Numbered from the stretch's first letter, positions 34,380 to 44,092 are shown. The stretch is 64,000 nt of DNA from Rivibacter subsaxonicus (GCF_004217215.1 NZ_SHKP01000005.1:563501-627500); one strand, 5' to 3'. The notes: generated by a model from the letters alone, not told the origin. Program-made: numbers and translations.

Positions 34380-36158
34380 TCAGGCGTCGAGCGCGTCCAC
34401 CATGGCCGCGCGCAACAGGTCGGCATCGACCGGCTTGTGCAGCAGGCGCAGGTTGGTGTCGTGCGCCTGGCGCAGCCGCGCCGGCGCGATGTCGCCGCTG
34501 ATCAGCAGCGCCGGCAGGTCCGGCCACAGCTGGCGCAGGCGGTGGATGCAGTCGATGCCGCTTTCATCGTCCTGCAGGCGCAGGTCGGCCAGCACGATGT
34601 CGGGCTGCGAACGGTGCGCCGCCGCCAACGCCTCGGCGCCGTCGGCGGCGAGGCTGACGACGCAACCGTGGCTCTCAAGCAGCGCATGCATGCCGCTGCG
34701 CACCGTCAGCTCGTCGTCGATCACCAGCACCCGGCAGCCGCGCAGGGCCTCGGCGCTCGGCGGCGCCGGACGCGGCGCGGCCTCGGCCGCGGCCACCACC
34801 GGCAGTTGCAGGGTCACCGTGGTGCCGCTGCCGAAGATCGACTTCAGCGCGAGCTCGATGCCGAGCAGGTCGGCCAGTCGGCGCACGATCGACAGGCCGA
34901 GGCCGAGCCCGCGCTCGCGGTCGCGGCCGGGGTTGCCGAGCTGGTAGAACTCCTCGAAGACGCGCGCCTGCTCGTGCTCGGGGATGCCGCGCCCGGTGTC
35001 GGCGATGCTGAGCTCCAGGCGCTCGCCGATCGGCCGCAGCCTCACGGTGACCTGCCCGCGTTCGGTGTACTTGAGCGCGTTGTCGATCAGGTTGCGCACG
35101 ATGCGCTCGAGCAGCAGCGGGTCGGTGCAGACATGCTGCCCGCCCTCGATGTCCAGCTCGAGCCCGAGGCCGCGCGCGCGTGCCACCGGCTGCATGTCGC
35201 GGCACAGGCGCTGCACGAAATCGCCGAGCGCGAAGTTCAGCGACTCGGCCCGCACGACGCCGGCGTCGAGCCGCGAGACGTCGAGCAGCGCGTCGAGCTG
35301 CGAGCCGAGCACGCGCAGCGCGCCGTCCATGTGCTGCGCGATCTCGCGGCTGCGCTCGTCGAGCGGGCGCATCAGCAGCGCGGCGCCGAACAGCGACAGC
35401 GTGTGCATCGGCTGGCGCAGGTCGTGGCTGGCGGCGGCCAGGAAGTGGGTCTTGGCGCGGTTGGCGGCCTCGGCCCGCGCCAGCGCGGCGCCGAGCTCGC
35501 GCGTCAGACGCTGCTGCTCGTGGCGGGCGGCGATGGCTTGCACATGCTGCTGCCAGGCGCGGCGCCCCATCGCCAGCAGCGACAGCGCGAACAAGCCAAC
35601 CAGGATCGCGACGACGATGCCCAGGCCGCGCATCTCGGGCGTGCTGCCGGCCGGGCCGACCAGCGCCCAGACCAGGACCAGCGAACCCACGCTCGGCACC
35701 AGATAGGCCAGCAGCATCGGGCGATAGCCGAGGTTGGTCGAGACGACGCCGGCGCTGACGAACATCAGCACGATCGTCACGACCGCGAGTTCGACGGTGT
35801 GCAGCCAGGGCGCGAAGACCACCGCGCTGCCGAGCACGAGGCCATTGACCACGCTCATCGCGAGCGCGACGCGCATCCGCGTCGCCTCGCTCGCCGGGCC
35901 CGGCCGCGCCAGCCGCGGCAGCACCACGCTGCGCAGCGCGAGCACCAGGCAGACCAGCACCAGCCAGCCCAGCGCCCAGCCGCGCGGCACCTCGCGCGAG
36001 GCGACCGCCGCGATTGCGAGCGCGCTGAGGAAGATCGGCGCCGCCACCACCGGGCTTTGGCGCGCCAGGTGTGTCAGCAGGGCCTGGCGCGGGGTCTGCA
36101 GTGCGATCTCGTCGGCTGCCGGTGCCGGTGCGGGCATCGGGGGAACGATGAGGCTCAT
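34380..36158 (-). CDS. Hybrid sensor histidine kinase/response regulator
   Basis: A 592-residue membrane kinase. Residues about 30-215 contain six or so membrane helices. A short coiled segment then leads to the HisKA domain with SHDLRQPMHTL (phospho-acceptor His245), the HATPase with N-box NLIDNALKYT, DTGRGIPEHE and GLGLGLSIV, and a C-terminal receiver with VLVIDDE and DIVLADLRL (phospho-acceptor Asp525). No separate DNA-binding output is fused. The ATG at 36158 overlaps the stop of the carboxylesterase by four bases; an alternative ATG lies at 36179. The signal is unknown; the SHDLRQP type is common in proteobacterial quorum or stress kinases. Confidence 0.9.
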   Translation of the reverse strand: MSLIVPPMPAPAPAADEIALQTPRQALLTHLARQSPVVAAPIFLSALAIAAVASREVPRGWALGWLVLVCLVLALRSVVLPRLARPGPASEATRMRVALAMSVVNGLVLGSAVVFAPWLHTVELAVVTIVLMFVSAGVVSTNLGYRPMLLAYLVPSVGSLVLVWALVGPAGSTPEMRGLGIVVAILVGLFALSLLAMGRRAWQQHVQAIAARHEQQRLTRELGAALARAEAANRAKTHFLAAASHDLRQPMHTLSLFGAALLMRPLDERSREIAQHMDGALRVLGSQLDALLDVSRLDAGVVRAESLNFALGDFVQRLCRDMQPVARARGLGLELDIEGGQHVCTDPLLLERIVRNLIDNALKYTERGQVTVRLRPIGERLELSIADTGRGIPEHEQARVFEEFYQLGNPGRDRERGLGLGLSIVRRLADLLGIELALKSIFGSGTTVTLQLPVVAAAEAAPRPAPPSAEALRGCRVLVIDDELTVRSGMHALLESHGCVVSLAADGAEALAAAHRSQPDIVLADLRLQDDESGIDCIHRLRQLWPDLPALLISGDIAPARLRQAHDTNLRLLHKPVDADLLRAAMVDALDA

Positions 36159-36817
36159 TTCAGGATTTGCAGCAGCCATTGGTTCAGATCGTTGATCTCG
36201 TCCATGCAGACCGAGTGTTCCATCGGGTAGTCGTGCCACTCCACCTCGTGGCCGAGTGCACGCAGCGCGTCGCGCGAGGCCTCGGCGCGGGCCAGCGGGA
36301 TGATCCCGTCGAAGCGGCCGTGGCCGAGGAAGATCGGCACCTCGGCGTTGGCCGCACTGCGTTCGGCCGCAGTGCTCGCCGCCAGCGGCAGGTAGCCCGA
36401 GAGGCCGACCAGGCCGGCCAGTCGCTCGCCGTGGCGCAGCCCGGTCAGCAGCGTCATCGCACAACCTTGCGAGAAGCCCATCAGCACGATGCGCGAGGCC
36501 GGGATGCCGCGCGCGACCTCGGCCTCGATCAGTGCCGCGACCAGCGCCTGCGAGGCGCGCAGGCCGGCCTCGTCCTCGCGCCGCACGAGGTCGGTGCCGA
36601 GGATGTCGTACCAGGCACGCATGCGCATGCCGCCGTTGATCGTGACCGGCTGCACCGGCGCGTGCGGGAAGACGAAGCGCACCGGGGCGACCGCGGCGAG
36701 GTCGAGTTCGCGCGCGATCGGCACGAAGTCGTTGCCGTCGGCGCCGAGGCCGTGCAGCACGATGAGGCTGGCGGTCGGATCGGGTGCGGTTTCGAGCTGC
36801 AGGGCTTCGAGTGGCAT
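36155..36817 (-). CDS. Phospholipase/carboxylesterase family hydrolase
   Basis: A 220-residue cytosolic alpha/beta hydrolase of the EstB/YpfH type. It begins IVLHGLGADGNDFVPIA, has the nucleophile elbow GFSQG (Ser116), Asp in GRFDGIIP and His in MEHSVC, giving the full triad. Family members cleave short-chain esters or act as acyl-protein thioesterases. GGAAG just upstream supports the ATG at 36817. It lies 19 bases after the serine hydrolase gene and overlaps the kinase gene. Confidence 0.9.
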   Translation of the reverse strand: MPLEALQLETAPDPTASLIVLHGLGADGNDFVPIARELDLAAVAPVRFVFPHAPVQPVTINGGMRMRAWYDILGTDLVRREDEAGLRASQALVAALIEAEVARGIPASRIVLMGFSQGCAMTLLTGLRHGERLAGLVGLSGYLPLAASTAAERSAANAEVPIFLGHGRFDGIIPLARAEASRDALRALGHEVEWHDYPMEHSVCMDEINDLNQWLLQILK

Positions 36818-36836
36818 GGGACTTCCGTGTCGTGAT

Positions 36837-38120
36837 TCAGGTACGCAGCGCCGCCGCGATCGCGGCAAAGGCGGCGCGATCGGCGTGCTGCGTGAACAGG
36901 GTGGTCGAGACCGGGTGCGAGGAGAACTTGGCGACCACCAGTTCGGCAGCCGGATTCACGTGCAGGTGCTGGCCGTGGATGCCCTTGGCCTCGAAGCTGC
37001 CGTCGGCGTCGTGCGGCACCCACCACTGGTTGCGGTAGGAGTAGCCGAAGCGCTCGATGTAGCCGCTGGCCTTGAACTTCTCGCGGTCGCCGCCGCGGCG
37101 GATGTCCTCGATCAGTGCGGTGGGCACGATCTGTCGCCCGTTCCAGCGGCCTCCGGCAGCGAGCATCGCGCCGGTGCGGCCCAGGTCGCGCAGGGCGAGG
37201 TTGAGGCCGCCACCGCCGACCGCGGTGCCGGCCGGATCGACGCCGAAGGCGCCGTCCTCTTCCATGCCCAGCGGTTGCCAGAGCTGGCGCGAGAGCAACT
37301 CGGCCAGCGGCGTGCCGGTGGCGCGCGCGACCAGCCAGGCCAGCACCTCGGTGTGCGCGGTCTTGTAGTGGAAGCCGGCGCCATGCTCGCCCTCGGGCGC
37401 GAGCATCGGCAGGAAGGCGTCGAGGCTGCGCGGCCCGGCGTAGCCCGCCGGCGGCGCGAACAGGCCACCGGCAAAGGCGTAGCCGAAGACCTCGCTGCTC
37501 GGGTCGGTATAGATCTCGCGATAGCGGATGCCGGCGGTCATGTCGAGCACCTGGCGCACCGTGGCTGCGGTCCAGGCGCCGGCGCTGGAGGTGGCGTTCA
37601 GCTCCGGGATCAGCGCGCCGATCGGCGCCTCGGGATCAAGCTGGCCGGCCTCGATCGCGAGCTGCGCGAGAAGGCCGACGAATGACTTGCTGACCGACCA
37701 GGCCAGGTGCAGATCCTGCGGCTGCATGCCGCCGGCGTAATGCTCGAGCACGACGCGGCCGCGATGCAGCACGAGCAGCCCGTCGCCGTAGGTCTGCGTG
37801 AACCAGTCGCCGATGCTCTGGCGTGCGCCGCCCGGCGCCTCGTAGCGATGCGCCAGCAGATCCCGCGGTGCCGGCTCCAGCGCGCTCGGTGTGCCGCGGC
37901 CGCGCCAGACGCGCAGCGTCGGCGCGAGTTCGCGCATGTGGCGGTAGGCCCAGCGCGCGTTCGGGTAGTCGCGGTAGTTGGCGAGCGTGATGCGCTTGTC
38001 GGGTGGCGGCGGCAGGCCCTGCATCAGGCCGAGCGCGAGCGGCTCGACGCTGGCCGGGTCGGGCAATTCCGGGATCGCCATGCCGCCGAAGGGCGGCAGG
38101 TCCTGATCGTCAGTCATCAT
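36837..38120 (-). CDS. Beta-lactamase-fold serine hydrolase (NylB-like)
   Basis: A 427-residue serine hydrolase of the class C beta-lactamase/DD-peptidase fold. The SxxK motif is S142-V-S-K145, followed by DMTAGIRYREIY with a candidate Tyr and a late GIHGQHLHVNP in place of the KTG box. The overall pattern is that of 6-aminohexanoate-dimer hydrolase (NylB) and esterase EstB relatives. There is no clear signal peptide, so it is probably cytosolic. Two adjacent ATGs (38120 and 38117) are possible. It starts five bases after xth ends. Confidence 0.85.
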   Translation of the reverse strand: MMTDDQDLPPFGGMAIPELPDPASVEPLALGLMQGLPPPPDKRITLANYRDYPNARWAYRHMRELAPTLRVWRGRGTPSALEPAPRDLLAHRYEAPGGARQSIGDWFTQTYGDGLLVLHRGRVVLEHYAGGMQPQDLHLAWSVSKSFVGLLAQLAIEAGQLDPEAPIGALIPELNATSSAGAWTAATVRQVLDMTAGIRYREIYTDPSSEVFGYAFAGGLFAPPAGYAGPRSLDAFLPMLAPEGEHGAGFHYKTAHTEVLAWLVARATGTPLAELLSRQLWQPLGMEEDGAFGVDPAGTAVGGGGLNLALRDLGRTGAMLAAGGRWNGRQIVPTALIEDIRRGGDREKFKASGYIERFGYSYRNQWWVPHDADGSFEAKGIHGQHLHVNPAAELVVAKFSSHPVSTTLFTQHADRAAFAAIAAALRT

Positions 38121-38125
38121 CGGCT

Positions 38126-38932
38126 TCAGAGCGACAGCTCGTAGTCGATCACCAGCGGCGCGTGGTCGGAGAAGCGCTGGGTCTTGTAGACCGACACCGT
38201 GCGTGCGGTCGCCGCCAGTGCCGGCGTCGCGATCTGGTAGTCGAGCCGCCACCCGACGTTGTTGGCGTAGGCATTGCCGCGGTTGCTCCACCAAGTGTAG
38301 GCCTCGCCACCGTCGTCGGGGCGCAGCGTGCGGTGCACGTCGATCAGGCCGAGCTCGCCGCGGCCGGCGCCGATCACGCCGCTCAACCAAGCTCGCTCCT
38401 CGGGCAGGAAGCCCGAGTTCTTCTGGTTGCCCTTCCAGTTCTTGAGGTCGATCTCGCGGTGCGCGATGTTGATGTCGCCCATCAGGATGAACTCGCGCTT
38501 GGCTCTGATCAGCTTCTGCAGGTGCGGCCGGAGCAGGTCGAGGAAGCGGTACTTCGCGGCCTGGCGCTCCTCGCCCGAGGAGCCGCTCGGGAAGTAGGCG
38601 CTGATGATCGAGAGCTTGCGCGCCGGCGTGTCGAAGCGCATCTCGACGTAGCGGCCCTCGTCGTCGAACTCGCCGCCATCGAAGCCGTGCACCACCTTGC
38701 TCGGTTCGTGCCGCGTGTAGAGGCCGACGCCGGCGTAGCCCTTCTTCTGCGCGTGATGGAAATGTCCCTTCAGTTCGCCGATGGCATCGAAGCGGCCGGC
38801 CACGTCCTCGGCCCCGGCGCGCACTTCCTGCACCCCCATACAATCGATTTCAGCGCCGGCCGCCCAGTCGAGCCAGCCCTTGGTGGCCGCCGAGCGAACA
38901 CCGTTCAGATTGAGCGAGACGACCCGAAACAC
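38126..38932 (-). CDS. xth: Exodeoxyribonuclease III
   Basis: A 268-residue AP endonuclease/exonuclease of base excision repair. Family motifs are [11 protein letters not shown] at the start, MGVQEVRA with the metal-binding Glu, [27 protein letters not shown] and the terminal SDHAPLVID. The start is the GTG at 38932, with AAGGGA upstream; there is no in-frame ATG at that place. It is divergent from pyrE, only 41 bases away, an arrangement common in betaproteobacteria. Confidence 0.93.
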   Translation of the reverse strand: MFRVVSLNLNGVRSAATKGWLDWAAGAEIDCMGVQEVRAGAEDVAGRFDAIGELKGHFHHAQKKGYAGVGLYTRHEPSKVVHGFDGGEFDDEGRYVEMRFDTPARKLSIISAYFPSGSSGEERQAAKYRFLDLLRPHLQKLIRAKREFILMGDINIAHREIDLKNWKGNQKNSGFLPEERAWLSGVIGAGRGELGLIDVHRTLRPDDGGEAYTWWSNRGNAYANNVGWRLDYQIATPALAATARTVSVYKTQRFSDHAPLVIDYELSL

Positions 38933-38973
38933 ATGATTCCCTTCGTTGCCGCCCCGAGGGCGACCGGTCTGCA

Positions 38974-39687
38974 ATGAGTGCCGCCGCTGCCCCCACCGAC
39001 CCGCTCGCACTCGACTTCGTCGCCTTCGCGGTCGAGGCCGGCGTGTTGCGATTCGGGGAGTTCAAGACCAAGGCCGGACGCCTGAGTCCGTACTTCTTCA
39101 ATGCCGGCCTGTTCGACGACGGTGCCAAGCTCGGCCGCCTCGCCGAATTCTATGCACGCCGACTGCTCGCCTCGGGGCTCGAGTTCGACCTGTTGTTTGG
39201 TCCGGCCTACAAGGGAATTACCCTCGCCGCGGCCGTGTCGATCGAACTGGCGCGGCTCGGCCGCAATCTGCCCTATGCGTACAACCGCAAGGAAGCCAAG
39301 GATCATGGCGAGGGCGGCACCCTGGTCGGCGCGCCGCTGGCCGGCAAGCGGGTGCTGATCATCGACGACGTGATCTCGGCCGGGACCTCGGTTCGTGAAT
39401 CCATCACGATGATCAGGGCGGCCGGTGCCACGCCGGTTGGCGTGACGATCGCGCTCGACCGCCAGGAGCGCGCAACCGAGCGTGCCGCCAACGGCGAGAT
39501 GGCAGACGCGGAGCACTCGGCCGTGCAACAGGTGCAACGCGAGCTCGGCCTGCAGGTGGTTTCGATTGCCACCTTGCGGGACCTGTTGCACTATCTGTCG
39601 GCGCAGCCCGACACCGGCCCGTTGAAGGAAGGGTTGGCGGCGCACCTGCCGCGCGTGCAGGCCTATCGAGAACGCTACGGCGTCTGA
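38974..39687 (+). CDS. pyrE: Orotate phosphoribosyltransferase
   Basis: A 237-residue enzyme joining orotate to PRPP to make OMP in pyrimidine synthesis. It has [21 protein letters not shown] for orotate binding, [26 protein letters not shown] (the mobile catalytic loop) and the PRPP motif [13 protein letters not shown]. Divergent from xth. The DUF4124 gene follows after 29 bases. Confidence 0.95.
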   Translation: MSAAAAPTDPLALDFVAFAVEAGVLRFGEFKTKAGRLSPYFFNAGLFDDGAKLGRLAEFYARRLLASGLEFDLLFGPAYKGITLAAAVSIELARLGRNLPYAYNRKEAKDHGEGGTLVGAPLAGKRVLIIDDVISAGTSVRESITMIRAAGATPVGVTIALDRQERATERAANGEMADAEHSAVQQVQRELGLQVVSIATLRDLLHYLSAQPDTGPLKEGLAAHLPRVQAYRERYGV

Positions 39688-39716
39688 GTGGCCGCCGCCG
39701 CCGTCCAGAGGAAGAC

Positions 39717-40511
39717 TTGGGAGAGCTTGTGGGGATCATTCGCAGCCCGCTGCAGCGCGGGGTGTTCGCGGCGCGCGAGATCGCGTCGAGCCGCGCGCTG
39801 GTGGCCACCATCTGCGCGCTGGCTGGCCAGGGTCTGGCGATGGCCCAGCTGCAGGAGCCGGCCGCGCCGATCTTCAGTTGCGTCAATGCCCAGGGCAAGC
39901 GGCTCACTTCCGACCGCCCGATTCCGGAATGCCTCGACCGCGAACAACGCGTGCTCAACCGCGACGGCTCGCTGCGCCAGGTGATGCCGGCCAGTCCGAC
40001 CGCCGACGAGCGTGCGGCGCTCGAAGAGGCCGAGCGCCGCAAGCTGGCCGCGGCCGCGGCCAAGCGCGACGCGATCCGGCGCGATCGCAACCTTCTCGGC
40101 CGCTATCCGAACGAGGCGGCGCACCAGAAGGCGCGGTCGGCGGCGCTCGACGACGTGCGCCAGGCCGCCAAGTCTTCCGAAAGCCGACTCGCCGAACTGC
40201 GGGCCGAACGCAAGCCGCTGATGGACGAGGCCGAGTTCTACACGGGTCGCTCGCTGCCGCTCAAGCTCAAGCGCCAGATCGACGCGGTCGATGCGGCACT
40301 GGCGGCGCAGGAGGAAACGGTCGCCAACCAGCAGGTCGAGGTCAGCCGCATCAACGCGCTCTACGACGCCGAGCTGGCGCATCTGCGCAAGCTCTGGGCC
40401 GGCGCCCAGCCCGGCTCGCTGGCCTACAGCCCGGCGGCGCAGACAGCGGCCGCGACCGCGGCGGCGGCTGCGGCGGCCGCAGCCGCCGCGTCGACGCCTC
40501 CAAGGCGCTGA
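39717..40511 (+). CDS. DUF4124-domain exported protein with coiled coil
   Basis: A 264-residue protein. A hydrophobic signal-like stretch ending in LAMAQ lies near residue 43. It is followed by the DUF4124 core PIFSCVNAQGKRLTSDRPIPECL with its two conserved Cys. Residues about 95-225 are strongly charged and helical, probably a coiled coil, and the tail is an Ala run. Starts at TTG 39717 (AGAGGA four bases upstream) or GTG 39729; no ATG is suitable. DUF4124 proteins are periplasmic and of unknown role. Confidence 0.75.
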   Translation: MGELVGIIRSPLQRGVFAAREIASSRALVATICALAGQGLAMAQLQEPAAPIFSCVNAQGKRLTSDRPIPECLDREQRVLNRDGSLRQVMPASPTADERAALEEAERRKLAAAAAKRDAIRRDRNLLGRYPNEAAHQKARSAALDDVRQAAKSSESRLAELRAERKPLMDEAEFYTGRSLPLKLKRQIDAVDAALAAQEETVANQQVEVSRINALYDAELAHLRKLWAGAQPGSLAYSPAAQTAAATAAAAAAAAAAASTPPRR

Positions 40512-40538
40512 CGAGCCCGTGGCCGCGCCGCGGCCCGC

Positions 40539-41495
40539 TCAGATCTCGTAGTCCTCGCCCGGCGCCGACTCCAGCGCCTGCTGGACCACTTCAGGTGTCA
40601 GTGGCGAGGCGAAGGTGCCGATGAAGTCGAAGGCATAGCCGCGCAGGTAGGCCCCGCGCCGGATCGCCAGTCGCGTGAGGTTGACCGCGAACAGATGCCG
40701 CGCGTCGAGCGCGACCAAGCCGCGGTCGCGCTCGGCGTCGAAGGCGATCGAGGCCACGATGCCCACGCCGAGGCCGAGCTCGACGTAGGTCTTGATGACG
40801 TCGGCGTCCATTGCGCTCAGCACCACGTCCGGCACCAGGCCGGCCTTGGCGAAGCCTTCGTCGATGTGGCTGCGCCCGGTGTAGCCGCCGTCGTAGGTGA
40901 TCAGCGGGAACTGCGCCAGGCGTTGCAGCGTCAGCGCGCTGCCGCGCTCGGCGTCGACCGCCAGCGCATGGTCGCGCGGCACCACCACCGCGTGTGTCCA
41001 CGCGTAGCAGGGCAGCGCCACCAGCTGCGGGTAATGGGCCAGCGCCTCGGTCGCGATGCCAATGTCGGCGCTGCCCTCCAGCAGCATCTGCGCCACCTGC
41101 TGCGGCGAGCCCTGATGCAGTTGCAGCCGCACCTCGGGGTGGCTGAGGCGGAAGTCGCGCACCGCCTGCGGCAGTGCATAGCGCGCCTGCGAGTGTGTGG
41201 CGGCGATCGAGAGCGGCCCGGCCGCGCGGTGGGCGTGGTCAGCGCTGGCACGCCGCAGGTTCTCGGACTCGAGCATCAGGCGCTCGATGATCGGCAGCAG
41301 CGCGCGCCCGGGCTCGGTCAGGCCGGTCAGGCGCTTGCCGGCGCGCACGAACAGCGGCACGCCGAGCTCGTCCTCGAGTTCGCGGATCTGGCGGCTGACG
41401 CCGGGCTGCGAGGTGTGCAGCGCGTTGGCGACCTCGGTCAGGTTGCAGCCGCGCCGCACCGCTTCGCGCACCGAGCGCAGCTGTTGAAAGTTCAT
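40539..41495 (-). CDS. CysB-like LysR family regulator
   Basis: A 318-residue LysR activator. The N-terminal HTH reads MNFQQLRSVREAVRRGCNLTEVANALHTSQPGVSRQIRE, characteristic of the CysB/Cbl branch that starts with the M-N-F/L-Q-Q-L-R motif. The C-terminal effector domain has AATHSQARYALP and PLITYDGGYTGRSHIDEGF, which in CysB contact sulfate, thiosulfate or O-acetylserine. It would control sulfur assimilation or sulfonate use, but no cys gene is in the window. Divergent from the gene at 41639 across 143 bases. Confidence 0.88.
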   Translation of the reverse strand: MNFQQLRSVREAVRRGCNLTEVANALHTSQPGVSRQIRELEDELGVPLFVRAGKRLTGLTEPGRALLPIIERLMLESENLRRASADHAHRAAGPLSIAATHSQARYALPQAVRDFRLSHPEVRLQLHQGSPQQVAQMLLEGSADIGIATEALAHYPQLVALPCYAWTHAVVVPRDHALAVDAERGSALTLQRLAQFPLITYDGGYTGRSHIDEGFAKAGLVPDVVLSAMDADVIKTYVELGLGVGIVASIAFDAERDRGLVALDARHLFAVNLTRLAIRRGAYLRGYAFDFIGTFASPLTPEVVQQALESAPGEDYEI

Positions 41496-41638
41496 TGCCT
41501 GACGCGAAACATCGTGTGCTTATCCGAATTCCGCATGATCCCCAGGTCAAGGCCGCGATGGAACGACGCGATCGTTCCATGCATAGACGCTCCCGGCATA
41601 TCGCCACCGTCCGACGCCGCTCGCGCTACGCTTGGCCC

Positions 41639-42415
41639 ATGACTTCGACCGCCGAGAACCCGCCGCTGCCGCGCCCCTGGGCTCGGCGGCTGCGCAGCGT
41701 CTACCGCTCGGCCGGCTGGCCGCTGCGCGACGGGCTCGAGGTCGAACTGCTCGCCGCCGGCCTGATCGAGGCGCGCGTCGACGCCGCCCAGCGCGAGACG
41801 CTGCACCTGACCACGGCCGGCTTGCAACTGCTGGCGGCCTCGCTGCGCCGCAACCGGGCGGTCTACGACGCCCATGAACAGCTGGCGCAGCAGGTCGCGC
41901 GGACCATGCAGCGCGACGGCCGGGTGGTCTGGCGCGAACTCTCGCTGCGCGCCCCGCTGCCGGCCGAACTCGGCGGCGGCTGGGCGATGGTGCGGCCCGA
42001 CGTGTTCTCGGTGCGCCACACCACCGTCGAGACCTACCTGGTGCCGATCGCGCACGAGGTCAAGGTCCGGCGCGCCGATCTGCTGGCCGATCTCAAGCGG
42101 CCGGCCAAGCGCAGCGCCTACCTCGCGCTGGCGGCCGAATGCAGCTACGTCATCAAGGCCGGCATCGCCGAGCCCGACGAGCTGCCGGCCGAATGCGGCG
42201 TGATCCTGGCGCATCCAGACGCCGACGGCAGTGGCTGGGCCCGGCTGGAGGGCGTGCGCGCCGCGCCGCGCCGCGCGATGCAGTTGCCGTTCCCGGTCTG
42301 GATGGCGCTGGCTCGGGCCGTGCCGCTCGAGGCCGAAGAAGGGCCGCAGTCCGATCTTGGCAACCCCGTCGCCGATCCTCTGGTCGACCCGCTGCAGGGG
42401 CAAGGCCCAACCTGA
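41639..42415 (+). CDS. Uncharacterised protein, possibly PD-(D/E)XK nuclease-like
   Basis: A 258-residue soluble protein starting MTSTAENPPLPRPWARRLRSVYRSAGWPLRDGLEVELLAAGLIE. A central region reads RPDVFSVRHTTVETYLVPIAHEVKVRRADLLADL: an Asp after two strands and an E-x-K eleven or more residues later, followed by a helix, resemble the catalytic core of PD-(D/E)XK nucleases. SAYLALAAECSYVIKAG and ECGVILAHPD then look like the remaining strands. The family is unnamed to me; MmcB-like repair proteins have a comparable layout. The function is inference. Confidence 0.6.
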   Translation: MTSTAENPPLPRPWARRLRSVYRSAGWPLRDGLEVELLAAGLIEARVDAAQRETLHLTTAGLQLLAASLRRNRAVYDAHEQLAQQVARTMQRDGRVVWRELSLRAPLPAELGGGWAMVRPDVFSVRHTTVETYLVPIAHEVKVRRADLLADLKRPAKRSAYLALAAECSYVIKAGIAEPDELPAECGVILAHPDADGSGWARLEGVRAAPRRAMQLPFPVWMALARAVPLEAEEGPQSDLGNPVADPLVDPLQGQGPT

Positions 42416-42453
42416 GAAACTGCGGGTCTGGCACACCACCCGCTGCATCCTCG

Positions 42454-44082
42454 ATGATCTTCAGTCGCTCCTCCGCTGCCGGCCTCGCGCTGCTCGGCCT
42501 GCTCGCCGGCTGCTCCAGGCCCTCTGATCCGCCCGCGGCGCCCGTCACCGCCGCCGCTCCAGTTGCGAGCAGCGTGGCCTGGCTCAAGGCCGGCACCGAT
42601 GCCGAGGTCGACGCCGCCTTTGCCCGCGCCGCGGCCGAGGGCAAGCCGGTCTTCCTGTACTGGGGCGCCACCTGGTGCCCGCCGTGCAACCAAGTCAAGG
42701 CGACGATCTTTCCGCGCGCCGACTTCATCGAACGCAGCCAGGGCTTCGTGCCGGTCTACGTCGACGGTGACCTGCCCGGCGCACAGAAGCTCGGCGAGCG
42801 CTTCAAGGTGCGCGGCTACCCGACGATGGTCCTGTTCCGCCCCGACGGCAGCGAGCTGACGCGGCTGCCGGGCGAGGTCGACGCCGGCAAGTACCTGCAG
42901 GTGCTGGCGCTGGGCCTGTCGGAGGCGCAGCCGGTCAAGGCGGCATTGGCGCGCGCGCTGAGCCAGCCGGCCTCGCTCAAGGCCGAGGATTGGCGCCAGC
43001 TCGCCTTCTACAGCTGGGACACCGACGAGCAGCAGTTATTGAGCCCGGGCCGCAAGGCTGCGACGCTGCAGCAACTTGCCGCGGCGTCGGCGGCGGCGCC
43101 GCCCGAGGTCGCGACGCGGCTGCGGCTGCAGGCGCTGGTCGCGGCGGCCGAGCCGGGTGCCGCCAAGCTTGAGGACCCGGCGGCGGCGCGTGCGCAGCTC
43201 GTGGCACTGCTCGGCGATGCGGCCGCGAGCCGCGAGCAGCAGGACATCCTCGCCAACAGCCCCGACGAACTGGTGGCGGTACTCGGCCCGGCTGGCAGTA
43301 CGGAGCGCACCGAGTTGCAGGCCGCCCTCGACGCGGCGCTGGTGCGCCTCAACGCGGACACCGGGCTGTCGCAGGGCGACCGCATGAACGCGCTGGTCGG
43401 CCGCGTCGAGCTGGCACGCCTGGCCGGCGCCAAGGCCGCACTGCCGGTGCCGCTGATCGAGCAGCTTCGCGCCGACGTGGCGCGTGCCGATCGCGAGGTC
43501 ACGAGCGAGGACGAGCGCCAGTCGGTGATCCCCTCGGCCGCCCATGCACTGGCCCAGGCCGGGCTGTTCGACGAGTCCGACAAGCTGCTCGAGGCCGAGC
43601 TGAAGCGTTCGCACAGCCCCTACTACGCGATGCTGCAACTGGCCTCCAACGCCAGGAAACGCGGCGACGCGCAGGCCGCGCTCGGCTGGTACGAGCGTGC
43701 CTTCAACGAGTCCAGGGGTCCGGCCACGCGCGTGCAATGGGGCGCCGGCTACGTCAATGCGCTGCTCGAGTTGGCGCCGCAGGACAGCGCCCGCATCGAG
43801 CGGGCCGCCGCCGGCGTCTACGGCGAACTGCGCGGCCAGCCCGACGCCTTCTATGCCCGTACCGCGCGCTCCGTCGAGCGCATGAACGGCAAGCTGGCCG
43901 GCTGGGCGCAGGCCTCGAAGCCTGCGCGCGCCGAGCGCGCAGGCGTCATCAAGCGTCTGCATGGCAGCCTCGACGAGCTGTGCCACGGGCTGCCGGAGGC
44001 CGATGTCCAGCGCACGACCTGCGGCGAACTCGGCCGCACGCTGCTGGCGGCACCCAAGCCGGCCAAGAGCACCGCGACCTGA
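42454..44082 (+). CDS. Thioredoxin-domain lipoprotein with long helical C-terminus
   Basis: A 542-residue lipoprotein (lipobox LLAGC, Cys20). Residues about 45-150 form a thioredoxin-like domain with TWCPPC (Cys75, Cys78), the VDGDLPGAQKLGERFKVRGYPTMVLFRPDG second half and the cis-Pro in GYPT. The remaining 390 residues are helical and repeat-like, with a TPR-like KRGDAQAALGWYERAFNES. It would work as a periplasmic thiol-disulfide protein attached to a membrane, with the tail docking clients or partners. The tail has no assigned family. The start codon ATG at 42454 is the one that gives the signal peptide. Confidence 0.82.
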   Translation: MIFSRSSAAGLALLGLLAGCSRPSDPPAAPVTAAAPVASSVAWLKAGTDAEVDAAFARAAAEGKPVFLYWGATWCPPCNQVKATIFPRADFIERSQGFVPVYVDGDLPGAQKLGERFKVRGYPTMVLFRPDGSELTRLPGEVDAGKYLQVLALGLSEAQPVKAALARALSQPASLKAEDWRQLAFYSWDTDEQQLLSPGRKAATLQQLAAASAAAPPEVATRLRLQALVAAAEPGAAKLEDPAAARAQLVALLGDAAASREQQDILANSPDELVAVLGPAGSTERTELQAALDAALVRLNADTGLSQGDRMNALVGRVELARLAGAKAALPVPLIEQLRADVARADREVTSEDERQSVIPSAAHALAQAGLFDESDKLLEAELKRSHSPYYAMLQLASNARKRGDAQAALGWYERAFNESRGPATRVQWGAGYVNALLELAPQDSARIERAAAGVYGELRGQPDAFYARTARSVERMNGKLAGWAQASKPARAERAGVIKRLHGSLDELCHGLPEADVQRTTCGELGRTLLAAPKPAKSTAT

Positions 44083-44092
44083 GCGCAGCCGG

